Part shown: positions 1 to 6,765 of the stretch, in pieces
Layout of the letters: the number at the start of each line of letters is the position of its first letter
Numbering within the stretch: position 1 is the first letter of the stretch
Source of the DNA: Opitutales bacterium
Lineage (GTDB): Bacteria; Verrucomicrobiota; Verrucomicrobiia; Opitutales; JABSRG01
Assembly (NCBI GenBank): GCA_013215165.1
Contig: JABSRG010000038.1
Location: forward strand, 1-36,662
Reading direction: 5' to 3'
DNA: 36,662 nucleotides
Made by a program: the position numbers and the translations under genes
The notes under the pieces: generated by a model
What the model saw: the letters and a program-made list of their open reading frames with translations, nothing else
Database searches by the model: none
What the model was told of the DNA's origin: nothing

Positions 1-77
1 CCGGATCTTCGGACAGGTTCCGTTGAAGTATCAGCTTTAAAGTCTCTGTGTCTATCTTAGCCATGTCGCGTTTTTTT
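1..77. repeat. Left copy of 77-bp terminal direct repeat
   Basis: Bases 1-77 are identical to bases 36586-36662. The repeat holds the start of the 153-aa gene that reads leftward from 36649, so joining the ends restores one continuous coding region. The length of 77 equals a k-mer size commonly used by short-read assemblers, so the repeat is more likely the overlap of a closed circular contig than a biological terminal repeat. Bases 1-63 encode only the first 20 or so codons of that gene. Confidence 0.95.
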
Positions 78-82
78 AGGAT

Positions 83-328
83 TTACCCAGCCTGGAGGTC
101 TTCGCTCTCGATCTGCCGGGAGAGTTGATAGTGATTGTAATCGAGTCGCTTGAGAGCTAACTCACGGTCTCTCAAGGCGGCCTCAAACTGCCACACCTGG
201 GCTTTTTGCCGTGCTATCGAGGCGGCGAGGGCGTCAATTTCTGCACGGACTGCGCGCCGGATCTCGTCGCACTGTTCGAGCTGCTTAGAGAGCGGCGCGG
301 AGGGCTTTATGTCCGATAGTGTGCTCAT
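83..328 (-). CDS. Small coiled-coil protein, early operon
   Basis: This gene encodes 81 aa from the ATG at 328, which overlaps the stop of the exonuclease gene as ATGA; an in-frame ATG at 334 is possible but less likely. The protein is almost entirely charged helix, rich in Glu, Arg, Gln and Ala, with heptad-like spacing, so a short coiled coil is expected. No family is recognised. It lies directly downstream of the RecT/RecE-like pair in the leftward early operon, and the next gene is the 153-aa protein across the circular join. A role in recombination or replication is suggested only by position. Confidence 0.7.
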   Translation of the reverse strand: MSTLSDIKPSAPLSKQLEQCDEIRRAVRAEIDALAASIARQKAQVWQFEAALRDRELALKRLDYNHYQLSRQIESEDLQAG

Positions 329-1356
329 GAGCATGCTAGCTCCTTTTTCCGCTCAAGCTCACGAACACCCCACGCAGGCAAATCAATAGGCTGAATGAGC
401 CGTTGCGAGAACCCGTGCCAAAGTCCGTTTTTGTGAGCACTCTCTAGTGAATCGAGTAGGCGTGAAAGCTCATCGACATATAGGGCGGATTGCTCTGGCG
501 TTCCCATAAATGGAGCCACGTCATGCGGCGGCGTGCTTTCTATCGCCCCCCAGACAAATGCCCCCACGCGCTTATTTGTTAAGGCTGGAATGGTCTCGCT
601 GTAGAGAGCGTCTTGGAGCCAGTAGTCGAGCTTGCTGTAGCTGCGCTGAAAGCTAGCTATGTCTTCTGGGTGAAGGCTCGCGCATGTCTTGAGGTCGAGC
701 ACTGCTGATTCTCCAGGGTAAAAGCGCGGCGCTTGAGACCAGTGAGAGCAAGCGTGCTTCAGGCACTCAGCCAGCTCCTCGCTCATAGTCGGCACAAAGC
801 CATCGGCACGCACCTGCAAGTAGGTCCATCCAAGATTGATGCGAAAGGTTACCTCCGGGACTGACTCCAAGAGCATAAGGCTGATAACCCTATTATTGAG
901 ACAGCGATGATATAGCAGCCGCGCACGGGCCTCCTGGTCCGAATTAATAAGCTCATATCCCCCTGCCTCTGCCTCAACCAGTAACGGCTCCCAGTAGTCC
1001 AGCTTTTCACGCAGGTCTTTGCTTATCTTTTGGTAGTCTGCCTCTCGGCGCGCCGGGCGCTCGGGCGCGCCGGCTGGCACTACATGATAGCGAGCCTTAA
1101 AAGCTTCTTCGCCCTCAAGTATCATGCAGTGAGCTGCGCTGCCGAAAGTCAGCGCAAAGCTCTCGCGCTTCTCTTGAGGCAAGGAGTGCTCAATGTGCCG
1201 AGCATGATACTCAAGGCGACGTTTGCGAAAAGTCTTGAGCTTGCTCGAAGACAGACAATTTGGTCTCGCATGGTAGACCTCATCGGGCTCGCCTAGGATA
1301 ATACCGCAAGGGGGCTCCTGGTCGAGGCCATGCTTTACAGGGTCAAAGCGCTTCAC
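325..1356 (-). CDS. RecE-like PD-(D/E)XK exonuclease
   Basis: The 343-aa product resembles the C-terminal nuclease domain of RecE (exonuclease VIII) and related phage exonucleases. An early 'FGSAAHCMILEG' box (residues 71-82) is followed by Glu168, Asp185 in 'VRADG', then 'LDLKT' with Asp221 and Lys223, and a late Gln in 'YWLQDALY'. This is the usual order of the metal-binding nuclease core. Such enzymes resect double-stranded ends to give single strands for a RecT-type annealing protein, which here is the gene immediately upstream. The start is GTG at 1356, overlapping the recT stop as GTGA, so the two are translationally coupled. Nuclease assignment is fairly secure; the exact subfamily is inferred. 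Confidence 0.85.
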   Translation of the reverse strand: MKRFDPVKHGLDQEPPCGIILGEPDEVYHARPNCLSSSKLKTFRKRRLEYHARHIEHSLPQEKRESFALTFGSAAHCMILEGEEAFKARYHVVPAGAPERPARREADYQKISKDLREKLDYWEPLLVEAEAGGYELINSDQEARARLLYHRCLNNRVISLMLLESVPEVTFRINLGWTYLQVRADGFVPTMSEELAECLKHACSHWSQAPRFYPGESAVLDLKTCASLHPEDIASFQRSYSKLDYWLQDALYSETIPALTNKRVGAFVWGAIESTPPHDVAPFMGTPEQSALYVDELSRLLDSLESAHKNGLWHGFSQRLIQPIDLPAWGVRELERKKELACS

Positions 1357-2048
1357 TGGGCGGACTCCTGTTTAGTGGATGCTGCGCGTCGCGCTATCGT
1401 AGTGCCGCTGCCCTTTTCGCTAGGCTCTTCTCGCGTCAAGCCATCGAGGAATTCGTCCTCGGTTTCGCCAATTTCGATGAAATCTCCACCGTCAGGCATG
1501 TCCTCGACCTCCTGAGAGGTTCGCAACCCCTTGAGGACATCCCCAAACTGATCACGCAGCAAAAAGCCGCGCGCTCGAAACTTAAGCATGCGGCGGGGGT
1601 GCTGACTCCATGGCCCCGACTTACCCCACAGCCCAGCCTTCTTCGCGTCGGAGACTGTAAACGTCTCTGAGGCTGCCGAAAATCCTTGGCGCTTGACTGT
1701 AACCTTTACACCCTTGTCCTCTCCTTCGCCAACCGTTTCCTCATTATAGAGCTCCAGGAGCCCTGACTGCCTTACTAGGGCGAGGGCCGAATCCCCATAT
1801 ATGGTCGGCAACCCATTGATGACAGCAATGTTTTGCAGCGCCTGCATGGGCTGTAGTCCGATCTCTAAGCCGCACTGGATGGCAATGGCTACCTTTTCGG
1901 GCGTGTCGATGCCTTTTGGGGTGAGTTTACTTTTTACGATAGTCTGTGAGACTTGCATCAGTTCGTCGAGGCAACTTATGTTCATCGCTGAGCGACTTTG
2001 GAGCCGCGACTGCGGCCCTTGGGCTAATTGTATTTCTGTTTCACTCAT
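1353..2048 (-). CDS. recT: RecT-like single-strand annealing protein
   Basis: The 231-aa product matches the phage RecT annealing family in its central block. 'CGLEIGLQPMQALQNI' is followed by 'INGLPTIYGD', 'DAKKAGLWGKSGPW', 'RMLKFRARGFLLRD' and an acidic tail. These proteins bind single-stranded DNA and promote annealing in phage recombination and repair. The gene sits just before the RecE-like exonuclease with overlapping stop and start, the standard pairing. A strong GC-rich hairpin (2081-2119) lies in the leader between this gene and the upstream helix-turn-helix gene and may adjust its expression. The ATG at 2048 has only a weak purine-rich ribosome site. Confidence 0.9.
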   Translation of the reverse strand: MSETEIQLAQGPQSRLQSRSAMNISCLDELMQVSQTIVKSKLTPKGIDTPEKVAIAIQCGLEIGLQPMQALQNIAVINGLPTIYGDSALALVRQSGLLELYNEETVGEGEDKGVKVTVKRQGFSAASETFTVSDAKKAGLWGKSGPWSQHPRRMLKFRARGFLLRDQFGDVLKGLRTSQEVEDMPDGGDFIEIGETEDEFLDGLTREEPSEKGSGTTIARRAASTKQESAQ

Positions 2049-2080
2049 GTCTTTTCATTTGGTTTTGGTTTGGAAAGTGG

Positions 2081-2119
2081 CTGGGCGCGGCGGTGTTAGG
2101 ATCGGGCCGCCGCGCCCAG
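2081..2119 (-). other. Intercistronic GC-rich hairpin before recT
   Basis: A perfect 13-bp inverted repeat (CTGGGCGCGGCGG and its complement) is separated by 13 bases in the gap between the helix-turn-helix gene and recT. It is very GC-rich, and no U-tract follows in the direction of the operon, so it does not look like an ordinary intrinsic terminator. It may stabilise mRNA, attenuate transcription, or bind a protein. The paired bases are directly visible; the function is inferred. Confidence 0.6.
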
Positions 2120-2142
2120 TAGGTGGTGTCTGCTCTGCTGTC

Positions 2143-2475
2143 TCAGGTTTGCTTTCTTCGCAAATTTGGTAGGCCGCGCTTGGCCTTGAGGACCGACTCG
2201 CCGGTGAACACCTGCTCGCCACGCGCACCGCGCCGAAGGAATACGAGGCCCCTTCGCTGCCAACAGTTGCGCAACGTATGCACCGAAAGGCCCAGCTCGG
2301 TAGCGGCTTCGCTCATAGTGTATTCGGGCTCAGGTGGCTCTGTGCCAAACACCCGCTTGAGGGCATGCCGCGTGCAGTGTTCTGCAAAGTCCCGAAGTTG
2401 CCTGGGGCTCAAAGTCACCTGCTGACCACTGCGCTGCACATCGTGCAGGCTGGTAGCTGTAGGGATTTCATGCAT
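2143..2475 (-). CDS. Helix-turn-helix DNA-binding protein, paralogue 1
   Basis: This 110-aa protein carries a winged-helix/MerR-type helix-turn-helix around residues 50-95: 'MSEAATELGLSVHTLRN' followed by 'CWQRRGLVFLRRG' and 'VFTGESVLKAKRGLP'. The helix and wing match the protein encoded at 2645-2959, so the two are paralogues separated by two tiny genes. It is likely an operon-internal regulator or a DNA-binding accessory factor of excisionase type. The ATG at 2475 overlaps the end of the preceding 29-codon gene. The product family is not named with certainty. Confidence 0.75.
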   Translation of the reverse strand: MHEIPTATSLHDVQRSGQQVTLSPRQLRDFAEHCTRHALKRVFGTEPPEPEYTMSEAATELGLSVHTLRNCWQRRGLVFLRRGARGEQVFTGESVLKAKRGLPNLRRKQT

Positions 2476-2557
2476 ACTGCCCTGCCCCCTCTTTTGATCT
2501 CGCGATTTGCTGGATCTGTTCAGGACCGATTTCCAATTGGAGTTTGATCGGGTTCAT
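2468..2557 (-). CDS. 29-aa micro-protein in early operon
   Basis: This small frame (MNPIKLQLEIGPEQIQQ at its start) is linked at both ends by start/stop overlaps: its ATG overlaps the previous 25-codon frame as ATGA, and its TGA overlaps the start of the downstream helix-turn-helix gene. Such chaining is typical of real phage micro-genes and is the main support. The residues alternate Ile, Gln and Glu and predict a short helix. No family is recognised. Confidence 0.45.
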   Translation of the reverse strand: MNPIKLQLEIGPEQIQQIARSKEGAGQYA

Positions 2558-2631
2558 TCCGAGACCTCCACTCTCATCTTTCCGCCATCACGTTCGATCA
2601 CGTAGTCGGCTAGTTGTTGTCGTCCTTTCAT
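2554..2631 (-). CDS. 25-aa micro-protein in early operon
   Basis: This is a 25-codon frame (MKGRQQLADYVIERDGG at its start) in the 170-bp gap between the two helix-turn-helix paralogues. It begins 13 bp after the upstream gene and its stop overlaps the next ATG. No strong ribosome site is seen. Support rests on the tight chaining and the absence of any other use for the gap. Confidence 0.4.
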   Translation of the reverse strand: MKGRQQLADYVIERDGGKMRVEVSE

Positions 2632-2644
2632 AGTATTAAAGCGT

Positions 2645-2959
2645 TCACGCTGTAGGACCCTTCCTCATTGCAGATATTACAGACAGACCACTGAAAATAA
2701 GCATGCCATGGGGGCCGCGGCGTCTCACCTCAAGTCCCCTACGCTTCCAATCTGTGCGCAAAGTGCTGATGCTAATTTTCAGTAGCTTGGCAGCATCTTC
2801 CATCGAGTATTCTTGGACTTCGGATGCTTCGCCGTAGGTTCGCTTTTCGCGTAGATCTAAGAGAACATTTGCGAACTCTTCTAACTCCCCGACCGTTGTG
2901 AGAATAGGCATGCCCTTCACAGAGTTCTTCTGCATACCCTGATGATCTAGGAGCTTCAC
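2645..2959 (-). CDS. Helix-turn-helix DNA-binding protein, paralogue 2
   Basis: The 104-aa product shares its C-terminal half with the 2143-2475 protein. 'YSMEDAAKLLKISISTLRT' is followed by 'DWKRRGLEVRRRG' and 'LIFSGLSVISAM'. The pattern fits a small MerR/excisionase-type helix-turn-helix with a wing. The N-terminal halves differ, which suggests an old duplication with separate partners or binding sites. The ATG at 2959 overlaps the stop of the upstream membrane protein gene. It probably acts as an early regulator; the target is unknown. Confidence 0.75.
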   Translation of the reverse strand: MKLLDHQGMQKNSVKGMPILTTVGELEEFANVLLDLREKRTYGEASEVQEYSMEDAAKLLKISISTLRTDWKRRGLEVRRRGPHGMLIFSGLSVISAMRKGPTA

Positions 2960-3345
2960 GCAGCCTCCTTTGCTCTTACATTCACCACGCGCACACCGCC
3001 ACGAGTCCGGGAGCGAAAATTTATATCATCCTCGACCTGCAGTGCCGCTACACTCGCCAGGGTCAGTAGGAAAACGCTGAGTATTCCTTTGATAGCAGCG
3101 AGACGCTCAAAAGCCCGAGTAGAATCCCCAGAGGAAAGATCCTCCTCTATCAGCATCGTCTGCTCATAGATCGCGCGGTCTCGCTGCTCGCGGGCTTCTT
3201 TCGATTCTTTGAAGATATCACGCAGGATGCCAGTCCACAAGAGTTGCCCTTCTTGGCGGAGCTTGGTCAAGCGTGCCTCAAAGCGGTCAAGTATCCGCGG
3301 GGCCTCTTCGTCGAGGTTCAATATCTTTTGAGAGTGGGAGTTCAT
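2956..3345 (-). CDS. Small protein with one membrane segment
   Basis: The 129-aa product has a charged helical N-terminal part (residues 15-90), then one hydrophobic stretch, 'GILSVFLLTLASVAAL', then a basic tail with 'RSRTRGGVRVVNVRAKEA'. One transmembrane helix is predicted. It is the first gene of the visible early operon reading left from the lysogeny block. No family is recognised. The start at 3345 is the only ATG compatible with the full helix. Confidence 0.6.
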   Translation of the reverse strand: MNSHSQKILNLDEEAPRILDRFEARLTKLRQEGQLLWTGILRDIFKESKEAREQRDRAIYEQTMLIEEDLSSGDSTRAFERLAAIKGILSVFLLTLASVAALQVEDDINFRSRTRGGVRVVNVRAKEAA

Positions 3346-3399
3346 GGTCGAAGCTTTAAAATTGCCCCTCCCGCAGCGGGTGCTACGGTCAGGGCTGTT

Positions 3400-3660
3400 A
3401 TGAAGAAAGTTGAATTATCTAAGAATCAGAATGGATGTTGGGAACTGCCTGAGTGCGCACAGCTACAAGGCATCGGTCCGAGTTTAATCGATGGCGATTT
3501 GCCCTCATCCACCGTATCAATCCAGTATACGAACCATAGTAATGAATGGATGGAGCTTCAGATGCCTCTTGGGGACTTCCTTTATCTGCACAACATGTCG
3601 CGTCAGTTTGTGAGAGATGAGAAGCTTCAGCACCTTTTGAGTGATCCGAAGAATAATTAG
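3400..3660 (+). CDS. 86-aa phage protein of unknown function
   Basis: This + strand gene encodes an 86-aa soluble protein with a natural residue mix. Its core 'VSIQYTNHSNEWMELQMP' and 'DFLYLHNMSRQF' resembles small hypothetical proteins that I recall from other phages, without a known role. It lies between the leftward early operon (starting at 3345) and the leftward RHH gene (ending at 3670). Leftward transcription from the RHH promoter would therefore run antisense through it. An overlapping - strand frame of 84 codons was rejected because its residue pattern is unlike a protein. Confidence 0.6.
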   Translation: MKKVELSKNQNGCWELPECAQLQGIGPSLIDGDLPSSTVSIQYTNHSNEWMELQMPLGDFLYLHNMSRQFVRDEKLQHLLSDPKNN

Positions 3661-3669
3661 AACGGGTGT

Positions 3670-3930
3670 TCATGCGGCTACCCCCTTCCGCATTGTCACC
3701 TTGAGTAGAGTTGCGACGTCGATCCCTGCCTCAGAGGCCTCGCGGACGAGCTTGTAGATGTTTTCCTCCTCAGGTGTCTTTGGTATGTGACCACCGCGCC
3801 GAAGGTAATCATGCAGGCAGTCACTGAGTAATTTAGATACATTCCCACCGTGCTCTGCTTTCGCTACCTCCTTAACAACCGATTCGACATCCTCTGTAAC
3901 TCGAAAAGCTAATGTTTGCGTGTTTAACAT
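3670..3930 (-). CDS. Ribbon-helix-helix regulator, leftward (Arc-like position)
   Basis: From the ATG at 3930 the product is 86 aa. It opens with a short beta strand 'TQTLAFRVTEDVE' followed by 'VSKLLSDCLHDYLRR', a ribbon-helix-helix (CopG/Arc-type) arrangement, and ends in a helical extension. An upstream in-frame start at 3966 would add 12 hydrophobic residues that do not fit the fold. The gene is divergent from a second RHH gene at 4053, with tandem GTTTAAC repeats between them and one more copy over its own start codon. It is likely autoregulated and half of the phage's lysis/lysogeny switch. Confidence 0.7.
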   Translation of the reverse strand: MLNTQTLAFRVTEDVESVVKEVAKAEHGGNVSKLLSDCLHDYLRRGGHIPKTPEEENIYKLVREASEAGIDVATLLKVTMRKGVAA

Positions 3931-4000
3931 GTGGAACAGAAAGGACGCAAAAAGTGCGCTTTGCAAGTATTTTGTTTAACACGTTTAACAAGTTTAACGC
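3922..4000. promoter_or_regulatory. Operator: tandem GTTTAAC repeats
   Basis: GTTTAAC occurs at 3974-3980, 3983-3989 and 3992-3998, an exact 9-bp period, and again at 3922-3928 over the start codon of the leftward RHH gene. The array lies between two divergent RHH genes, where both promoters must be. Short direct repeats are the usual operators for RHH dimers. A possible rightward promoter is TTGATT at 4007 with TTAGAC 17 bp later, which is weak. The repeats are directly visible; binding by either RHH protein is inferred. Confidence 0.65.
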
Positions 4001-4052
4001 AACCTCTTGATTATTAACTCGTTATTTTGTTAGACATCGCAAACAAACAGGC

Positions 4053-4493
4053 ATGGCTAGCAAAAAGAAAGGACTAGAAGTCACCTTGGCCTGCAGGGTT
4101 GACGATGAATTTGCGCAAAAAGTGGAGGCAGCCCGAGGTAAACAACCGAAGTCCGAGTTCTTTCGTGAAGCAATTCAGGCTAAAATATCGGGTCAACCTA
4201 CAGAGTTGCCAGCACCTGAATCAGACAAGCCGCTGACTGCACTGATCCATGAGTTCCTAGATGCGATTTATCGCAGAAAGTGGAACGAAACAGCGGAAGG
4301 CTCTTTAAACGAAACCGAAGCCTTGGTTAATATGCTCAGATCATATGTCGACAACGGGCCTGAAATAGACGCCAGCGACTTGCTCGACGAAGCTCAAGAG
4401 ATCGTCGACGAACAAAAACGCGAGGTTGCTAGACGGAAACTCGAAGAAGGTATGCGACGAGAATCGGCTCGATCGCGAAAAAAAGCTGGTTAA
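4053..4493 (+). CDS. Ribbon-helix-helix repressor candidate, rightward
   Basis: The 146-aa product begins 'VTLACRVDDEFAQKVEA' and continues 'KSEFFREAIQAKI', the strand plus two helices of an RHH domain in residues 8-48. A long acidic/basic helical tail (residues 60-146) follows and may mediate oligomerisation. It is the first rightward gene of the lysogeny block and is divergent from another RHH gene over the GTTTAAC repeats. By position it is the best candidate for the prophage maintenance repressor. The pair recalls the Arc/Mnt arrangement of phage P22 immunity, but sequence kinship is not shown. Confidence 0.65.
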   Translation: MASKKKGLEVTLACRVDDEFAQKVEAARGKQPKSEFFREAIQAKISGQPTELPAPESDKPLTALIHEFLDAIYRRKWNETAEGSLNETEALVNMLRSYVDNGPEIDASDLLDEAQEIVDEQKREVARRKLEEGMRRESARSRKKAG

Positions 4494-4549
4494 CGGGCAG
4501 TCTCAGCGGTAATCGAATGGGATTCCGCCCAATTCAAAATCTAAGAGTT

Positions 4550-5377
4550 ATGGAATTCCTCATTGGCGTTATCCTGGTAATTGGCTTCATTATAAGCTTT
4601 GTCTCTAAAATCACTCCAAAAAAGATTATACGTGAAGTCGTAAATGAGGCATCCGGTAATTCGACCTCACCTGGACAAACAAAGGCGCAAGGAGAGGGTT
4701 CTAACGAATGGTTAAAAGAGCGCTGGAATCTCGCCAACGAATCTAAAGCAAAAAGAGACTTTGATTTGTTTCCTAAATGGTATTTCGATCCTGCTAGCGA
4801 AAACCAATTGAAATACCTTGAGGACCTAGGGGTTAACCATGACGCTAAGTCTTTAACAAAAGGGCAGGCTTCAGATCTAATAGGTCTGCAACACGAAGCA
4901 GACGATCAAGATATCGAGGTCCTTAAGTTTTTTAAGGTATCGACGGGCCGAATGAATCAAACCCGCGCTAGACATGAAGCTATGCGTCTTCTGAGCGAGC
5001 CACAAAACGCTGCTAAATGGGAAGCGCGTCCGCCATCTGCGGAACAAAAGGAATTCTTCAAATTCTTCGGCCTAAAAGCCCCAAAAGGCCTAACGCTTAA
5101 CGAGGCTGAAAAAATTATACGCGACCACAAGAGAGAGTTGTCAGATAAGGGAGCTCCAAAGCTCGATGAATGGGAGCATTACGAGGACATCCTGGATCAA
5201 ATAGCCGATAACGATACTCGTGATGACTACGACATACGCAAGCCCAGCGCAGCCCTGATCAGGCAGGCACTTAAAGAATTAAACGAAGATGGAATGTCTT
5301 ACGAAGATGTGGTGGATGACCTAGATGTCCTAATTGAAAAGTTGATTACACTAAAGCCCGACTTGCAAAAGGGCTAA
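4550..5377 (+). CDS. Membrane-anchored acidic protein, lysogeny block
   Basis: The preferred ATG at 4550 puts a hydrophobic segment, 'FLIGVILVIGFIISFV', right at the N-terminus, followed by a basic 'KITPKKII' stop-transfer. This makes a 275-aa protein anchored by one helix. An in-frame start at 4517 would add 11 residues. Residues around 90-115 ('ENQLKYLEDLGVNHDAKSL' then 'TKGQASDLI') and 165-200 ('AEQKEFFKFFGL' and 'GLTLNEAEKII') look like two related helical modules. Expression from the prophage and display at the membrane would fit a lysogenic-conversion or superinfection gene, but no function is shown. Confidence 0.6.
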   Translation: MEFLIGVILVIGFIISFVSKITPKKIIREVVNEASGNSTSPGQTKAQGEGSNEWLKERWNLANESKAKRDFDLFPKWYFDPASENQLKYLEDLGVNHDAKSLTKGQASDLIGLQHEADDQDIEVLKFFKVSTGRMNQTRARHEAMRLLSEPQNAAKWEARPPSAEQKEFFKFFGLKAPKGLTLNEAEKIIRDHKRELSDKGAPKLDEWEHYEDILDQIADNDTRDDYDIRKPSAALIRQALKELNEDGMSYEDVVDDLDVLIEKLITLKPDLQKG

Positions 5378-5401
5378 AGCGATTGGGTAAACACTGATTA
5401 A

Positions 5402-5476
5402 ATGAGCAATAAAACCAACGCCATAGGTCTCTCGGCAGCACAGACGAAAAGGCTGGTTAATCTGAAAAATCCATGA
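5402..5476 (+). CDS. Possible 24-aa micro-ORF
   Basis: A 24-codon frame (MSNKTNAIGLSAAQTKRL at its start) begins in the 128-bp gap between the membrane-anchored protein and the lipoprotein gene. It has no clear ribosome site and no overlap with its neighbours. It is listed only because the gap holds nothing else that I can see. Confidence 0.2.
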   Translation: MSNKTNAIGLSAAQTKRLVNLKNP

Positions 5477-5505
5477 TGTTCTCGAAGCATCAAAATCACT
5501 AAGAA

Positions 5506-5877
5506 ATGAACACGTTACGTATTATATCGATTGCCTTTCTTTTATCAGTTCTAGCGGGTTGTGCCCCAGGGGGATACAACGCCAGTACTAACTGGAAAGA
5601 GGCATCGATCATCAATACTCTGGAATACCCAGTAGCCGTTAAAGTGGCTCAGATTGACGCCCAAACCTACGAGGTAGAAGCTGGAGAGGCACGTTTTATT
5701 GCTGCAACTGGGGTCAACCAGCCTCTTGAACAATTGGAGCGCTATGAGGCCGCCGCGAGAATTGAGCTAAAGAACCGACTCGGCCCGAACATCGTTATCA
5801 CGCGGATATCCTATCAGCAGCCAGACGGCTGGGCTAAAGCTTTCTTCCGGTTTAGGGTAGAATTTCCCGATCAATAA
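5506..5877 (+). CDS. Predicted lipoprotein, lysogeny block
   Basis: The 123-aa product starts with a lipoprotein signal: 'MNTLRIISIAFLLSV' then the lipobox 'LAGC' with the modified Cys at residue 19. The mature part of about 105 aa is soluble and has no known motif. It lies in the rightward lysogeny block after the membrane-anchored protein, so both may act in the host envelope while the prophage is resident. Phage lipoproteins in such positions often block superinfection, which is only a possibility here. The signal peptide is clear. Confidence 0.7.
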   Translation: MNTLRIISIAFLLSVLAGCAPGGYNASTNWKEASIINTLEYPVAVKVAQIDAQTYEVEAGEARFIAATGVNQPLEQLERYEAAARIELKNRLGPNIVITRISYQQPDGWAKAFFRFRVEFPDQ

Positions 5878-6052
5878 ACGCACAGCGAAGAACTTTTTTC
5901 AGGTTATTTTCATAGCGTCCGACGTAAAGGAGACTATGAGTCTTTTAATGGAGCCAAAAAAATGTATCGTCGGACGCGATCGAGGCAAAGCTAAAGAGGG
6001 CAATCAATCTGAGGTTTACGCGGAAATCATTTTTGAATTGGCTGAAGGCGCA

Positions 6053-6406
6053 ATGGCAGACAGCCCGAAAATAACCGTCCGAATCACTGACCCGGCTTTG
6101 TGGGAGCGAATCCAAGAACATACCACGGCAAAAGGTTTGGACTACAGCGAGTTCCTTCGCGGATGCGTGGAGCTATACTTTAGCCAGGACATATCAAAAC
6201 TTAGGCCCCTCGACGATTCTGTCCTCGTAGACCTCGCTCAGATGTTCTGCGGCCCTGTCGATGCTCAGGAGATGGCTGAGCTTACCAAAGGCGAAGATCA
6301 GCCCAAATTACTTAGGGACATGATCCGCGATCAGATGCTTGAACTTAAGGGTGACCCAGAGATCGACGCCTTGCTCGATGAGGCTGAGAGACAGATGAAT
6401 GACTAG
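6053..6406 (+). CDS. Ribbon-helix-helix protein
   Basis: The ATG at 6053 is preceded by GAAGG (6044-6048), a good ribosome site, and gives 117 aa; the longer frame from 5936 lacks such support. The N-terminus 'KITVRITDPALWERI' plus 'GLDYSEFLRGCVELYF' fits a ribbon-helix-helix domain, and the C-terminal half is helical and acidic. With the genes at 3670, 4053 and 30672 this makes four likely RHH proteins in one phage. Its stop overlaps the stop of the convergent 52-aa gene by a few bases. Confidence 0.6.
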   Translation: MADSPKITVRITDPALWERIQEHTTAKGLDYSEFLRGCVELYFSQDISKLRPLDDSVLVDLAQMFCGPVDAQEMAELTKGEDQPKLLRDMIRDQMLELKGDPEIDALLDEAERQMND

Positions 6407-6561
6407 CGGTCTTCTGGGTAATCCTTCTCCAAGTGCTCGCAGAGAATACGGATGATGCGCTCATACTCCGCTTTAGTGCGATTTTGCTGAAGCACCTTGC
6501 GAGCGACGCCGATGAGCAACAGGCGACGTGGTAAGGTAATCTCATCTTTTTTCTGAGACAT
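6403..6561 (-). CDS. 52-aa protein, divergent partner of the 6766 gene
   Basis: This leftward frame of 52 codons (MSQKKDEITLPRRLLL at its start, ending in 'EKDYPEDR') has a natural helical, charged composition. It starts 205 bp from the rightward gene at 6766, across a region holding two perfect palindromes. The arrangement fits a divergent regulatory pair. No ribosome site is obvious and no family is recognised. The larger frame in the same place (6345-6590) is a shadow. Confidence 0.45.
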   Translation of the reverse strand: MSQKKDEITLPRRLLLIGVARKVLQQNRTKAEYERIIRILCEHLEKDYPEDR

Positions 6562-6669
6562 GGCCGGGAGGACTTTGAGAGCTGATACAACGATACAGGA
6601 ACGGGGCAGGCGTAGATATATACCGCCTATATTTTATAATTTTCGATTTAAACACATGTTTTTCAACGA

Positions 6670-6687
6670 TTTAGGAAATTTCCTAAA
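6670..6687. promoter_or_regulatory. Operator-like palindrome 1
   Basis: TTTAGGAAATTTCCTAAA is an 18-bp perfect palindrome in the divergent region between the 52-aa gene (leftward) and the 122-aa gene (rightward). Its core GGAAATTTCC is repeated in the palindrome at 6734-6747. A TTGAAA on the - strand (6659-6664) lies next to it and could be a -35 element of the leftward promoter. The symmetry suggests a dimeric repressor site; the protein is unknown. Confidence 0.6.
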
Positions 6688-6733
6688 CAATAGCCTATTT
6701 GTGGCGAATTAGACTCAACAAACCTTCCTTTTT

Positions 6734-6747
6734 TTGGAAATTTCCAA
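6734..6747. promoter_or_regulatory. Operator-like palindrome 2
   Basis: TTGGAAATTTCCAA is a 14-bp perfect palindrome with the same GGAAATTTCC core as the site at 6670-6687. The two centres are 62 bp apart, close to six helical turns. A third half-site, ATTTCC, follows at once. It ends 18 bp before the ATG at 6766, so occupancy would block expression of that gene. Confidence 0.6.
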
Positions 6748-6765
6748 TTTCCAATCCTCTGCCAT

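Noticed and set aside
3419-3673. 84-codon - strand frame with an ATGA overlap to the RHH gene
   Set aside because: The + strand frame (3400-3660) over the same DNA has a far more protein-like composition; the - strand frame is Ser/Arg/His-rich and lacks any core.
6345-6590. 81-codon - strand frame
   Set aside because: Ser/Arg/Cys-rich residues; a better 52-codon frame in another phase covers the region.
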